From an uncultured Paraprevotella sp. (GTDB lineage Bacteria; Bacteroidota; Bacteroidia; Bacteroidales; Bacteroidaceae), in NCBI GenBank assembly GCA_944321345.1, contig CALUKY010000023.1, positions 1 to 35,573 of the forward strand: DNA of 35,573 bases. Reading direction: 5' to 3'. The position numbers were made by a program, and so were the translations under genes. The notes under the pieces are model-generated. The model was given only the letters and a program-made list of their open reading frames with translations, ran no database searches and was not told the DNA's origin. Below are positions 33,447 to 35,573 of the stretch, piece after piece. Numbering within the stretch: position 1 is the stretch's first letter; each line of letters starts with the position of its first letter.

Positions 33447-34733
33447 TTATTTGGATGCTTCCAAAGCCTGTTCGATATCTGCGATGATGTCGTTTGCATC
33501 CTCGATGCCGACGGACAGACGGATCAGATCCGGAGCAATACCGGCTTCTTTCAACTGTTCGTCGCTCAGCTGGCGGTGAGTATGGCTGGCCGGATGCAGC
33601 ACACAGGTGCGGGCGTCGGCTACATGAGTTACGATGCTGATCATCTTCAGGCTGTCCATAAAGCGGATGGCATCTTCTTTGCTTCCTTTCAGACCAAAGG
33701 CGATAACACCGGATGAGCCGTTAGGCAGATATTTCTTGGCCAGTTCATGATAAGCATTTCCTTCCAGTCCGCAATAGTTTACCCAAGCCACACGCTCGTT
33801 CTTTTCCAGATATTCGGCTACGGTCTGTGCGTTTTTGCAATGCTGAGGCATACGCAGGTGCAGTGTTTCCAGACCCAGATTCAGCAGGAAGGCGTTCATC
33901 GGGCTTGGCGTAGAACCCAGGTCGCGCATCAGCTGTACGGTAGCTTTGGTAATGAAAGCCATTTTACCGAATGCCTTGGTGTAAGTCAGTCCGTGGTAGC
34001 TTTCATCCGGCTCGCAAAGTCCCGGGAACTTCTCGTGATGCTTTTCCCAATCAAAGTTTCCGCTGTCTACAATGGCTCCGCCCAAGGAAACGGCATGTCC
34101 GTCCATGTATTTGCTGGTAGAGTGGGTTACGATATCGGCGCCCCATTCAAACGGGCGGCAGTTGATCGGAGTGGCGAAGGTATTGTCGACAATCAGAGGA
34201 ACACCGTGTTTGTGAGCCATTTTGGCAAAGCGCTCAATGTCAAATACATTACCTCCCGGATTAGAGATTGTTTCTCCGAATACGCATTTGGTGTTCGGAC
34301 GGAATGCGGCTTCGATTTCCTCATCACTCCAGTTGGTGTCAATGAAAGTACATTCGATACCCAATTTCTTCAGGGTTACTCCAAACAGGTTGAAAGTTCC
34401 GCCATAAACGGTATTGGAACAGATCAGATGATCGCCGGCCTCACAGATATTGAATACGGCATAGAAGTTGGCTGCCTGGCCCGAAGATGTCAGCATGGCG
34501 GCTACACCACCTTCCAGTTTGGCTATTTTTTCGGCCACGGCCTCTGTGGTCGGGTTTTGCAGACGGGTATAGAAGAAACCACTGTCTTTCAGGTCAAACA
34601 GGCGGGCCATCTGGTCACTGTTTTCATATTTGAAGGTCGTACTCTGATAGATGGGTAATACGCGTGCTTCCCCTTTCTTGGGATTCCATCCGGCCTGTAC
34701 GCATAAAGAGGCCCTGCTTGTTTTCTTTTCCAT
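33447..34733 (-). CDS. metY: O-acetylhomoserine sulfhydrylase / aminocarboxypropyltransferase
   Basis: The 428-residue protein belongs to the Cys/Met metabolism PLP enzyme family. The PLP Lys is Lys208 in HSTSKYMDGH, and IVDNTFATP holds the Asp that contacts the cofactor. The start (SLCVQAGWNPKKGEARVLPI, then YQSTTFKYENSDQ) and the typical long length favour MetY over cystathionine gamma-synthase. It makes homocysteine from O-acetylhomoserine and sulfide in methionine synthesis. It begins 24 bases after the rlpA-like gene, so the two are likely cotranscribed. Confidence 0.92.
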   Translation of the reverse strand: MEKKTSRASLCVQAGWNPKKGEARVLPIYQSTTFKYENSDQMARLFDLKDSGFFYTRLQNPTTEAVAEKIAKLEGGVAAMLTSSGQAANFYAVFNICEAGDHLICSNTVYGGTFNLFGVTLKKLGIECTFIDTNWSDEEIEAAFRPNTKCVFGETISNPGGNVFDIERFAKMAHKHGVPLIVDNTFATPINCRPFEWGADIVTHSTSKYMDGHAVSLGGAIVDSGNFDWEKHHEKFPGLCEPDESYHGLTYTKAFGKMAFITKATVQLMRDLGSTPSPMNAFLLNLGLETLHLRMPQHCKNAQTVAEYLEKNERVAWVNYCGLEGNAYHELAKKYLPNGSSGVIAFGLKGSKEDAIRFMDSLKMISIVTHVADARTCVLHPASHTHRQLSDEQLKEAGIAPDLIRLSVGIEDANDIIADIEQALEASK

Positions 34734-34757
34734 TGTGTTTTTAAACTTTTTCTGTGT

Positions 34758-35315
34758 TTATTTTTTTGATGTCTTGTTCAGATTTTCATGCAAAATCTTG
34801 TTCACCTTTTTCTGCAGGTGCTTGATTTTATGGGGTTGGTCCTTTTTGGCCAAAAAAGCAGAATCCAACTGCCAGTAGGGCGTGGCGAAACCGGCTGCCG
34901 GAATAAAGCTGATGTCCAACTCCTTTTCATGCGGATTGTCGGTCCAGCGATAAGGGACTTTGTTTTCGTAATAAGGCGTGATTTCCACCATGCAGTGTCC
35001 TGAGCGTATGATATCCAGTTGCTTGGCTGCCGCTTTGGACAAGTCGATTACAAAGCGTCGTGTGTGGGGACCGCGATCGGTTACTTTGACAAAAACTTCT
35101 TTGCCGTTACTCAGATTGCGCACTTTCAGTATTGTTCCTAGAGGGTATTTCAGATGCGCACAGGTCATACTGTCTTTGTTGTAGCGCTCTCCGTTACTCA
35201 TAAAATTGCCGTGCAGCTTATCAGAATAATAAGATGCCCTGCCTTTGGTTTGTGCGAACAGAATGCCGCCGCCCAATAAAAAAATCAGGCTTAAAGTTAG
35301 AAGTCTGTTTTGCAT
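34758..35315 (-). CDS. RlpA-like secreted protein with double-psi beta-barrel domain
   Basis: The 185-residue protein has a signal peptide (MQNRLLTLSLIFLLGGGILFA) and an RlpA/DPBB domain at about 23-115 (GRASYYSDKLHGNFMSNGER, then CAHLKYPLGTILKV and VKVTDRGPHTRRFVIDLS). RlpA cleaves glycan strands lacking peptide stems during cell separation; the catalytic Asp is that of TDRGPH. There is no C-terminal SPOR domain, unlike E. coli RlpA; instead there is a basic tail of about 60 residues. It is periplasmic. Confidence 0.88.
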   Translation of the reverse strand: MQNRLLTLSLIFLLGGGILFAQTKGRASYYSDKLHGNFMSNGERYNKDSMTCAHLKYPLGTILKVRNLSNGKEVFVKVTDRGPHTRRFVIDLSKAAAKQLDIIRSGHCMVEITPYYENKVPYRWTDNPHEKELDISFIPAAGFATPYWQLDSAFLAKKDQPHKIKHLQKKVNKILHENLNKTSKK

Positions 35316-35334
35316 AACACGTATATTTATTTTA

Positions 35335-35342
35335 CAAAGATG
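35335..35342 (-). promoter_or_regulatory. Likely -7 box of the rlpA-metY unit
   Basis: On the minus strand it reads CATCTTTG, one mismatch from TAnnTTTG, about 20 bases before the start codon. Confidence 0.35.
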
Positions 35343-35535
35343 CTATAAAAACATGGAAAAAACTAAAAAATGAACTTTTTTTTCGGCTAATTACCCTTTT
35401 TTATCCCCAAAAAGCCTATTGAAGTATCCGATAGAGTCATGATTGTATAGGCAGGTTGTTTTAATTTTATGTTTGAATCCTGCTTTTCTCCTTAATTATT
35501 AACGTGAGTTCGATGAATTATAAGTAGTTGTAAAA

Positions 35536-35566
35536 TTGGTGATTAGCGAAAATTGTTGTATCTTTA
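35536..35566 (+). promoter_or_regulatory. Outward promoter for a gene beyond the right edge
   Basis: TTG (35536-35538), 20 bases, then TATCTTTA (35559-35566), one mismatch from consensus. The 250-base gap from 35316 to the window end holds nothing else that I can support. Confidence 0.45.
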
Positions 35567-35573
35567 TAGTGTT

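Noticed and set aside
33747-34658. 303-codon open frame antisense to metY
   Set aside because: It is a shadow of an intact PLP enzyme.

Overview
The window looks like a chromosomal segment of a gut Bacteroidales, most likely Bacteroides or Phocaeicola. The evidence is the set of secreted fucosidase-type and hexosaminidase-type glycoside hydrolases, a split LysO lysine exporter, a periplasmic choloylglycine-hydrolase-family enzyme, and many promoters fitting the Bacteroides pattern (TTTG or TTG, 19-21 bases, TAnnTTTG). I could not assign a species from sequence alone.

Left half (1-16.9 kb) is an accessory, rearranged region with every gene on the minus strand. Its left edge is the 3' end of a group II intron, followed by a 49-codon unannotated gene, an 806-aa secreted discoidin-type protein, a deletion remnant of a paralogue, a GH95-type alpha-fucosidase, a 1436-aa multidomain putative glycoside hydrolase, a strip of gene debris (IS30-like transposase tail, duplicated GH95 leader, 5' stub of an SGNH-type hydrolase), a GntR regulator with a repeated operator-like sequence, a second 51-codon unannotated gene and an 830-aa secreted protein. 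The two small genes are clear paralogues. Each lies about 35 bases downstream of a large secreted protein ending in a YDLQGRRV...GKKV tail, so the region holds two copies of a two-gene cassette, plus one decayed large gene without a small partner. This is the most interesting unexplained feature.

The right half (16.9-35.6 kb) is more conventional. It holds a two-gene lysO exporter with a long leader, a divergent RND efflux operon (adaptor, pump, outer-membrane factor), a choloylglycine-hydrolase-family enzyme, an iron-type alcohol dehydrogenase, a GH20 beta-hexosaminidase, a ppk1-ppx polyphosphate pair, enolase, and an rlpA-metY pair.

Functionally, the left part and the GH20 enzyme fit foraging on fucosylated and amino-sugar host glycans. 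The RND pump and the bile-salt/penicillin amidase-type enzyme fit life in the bile-exposed gut. No SusC/SusD pair, tRNA, rRNA or CRISPR array was seen.
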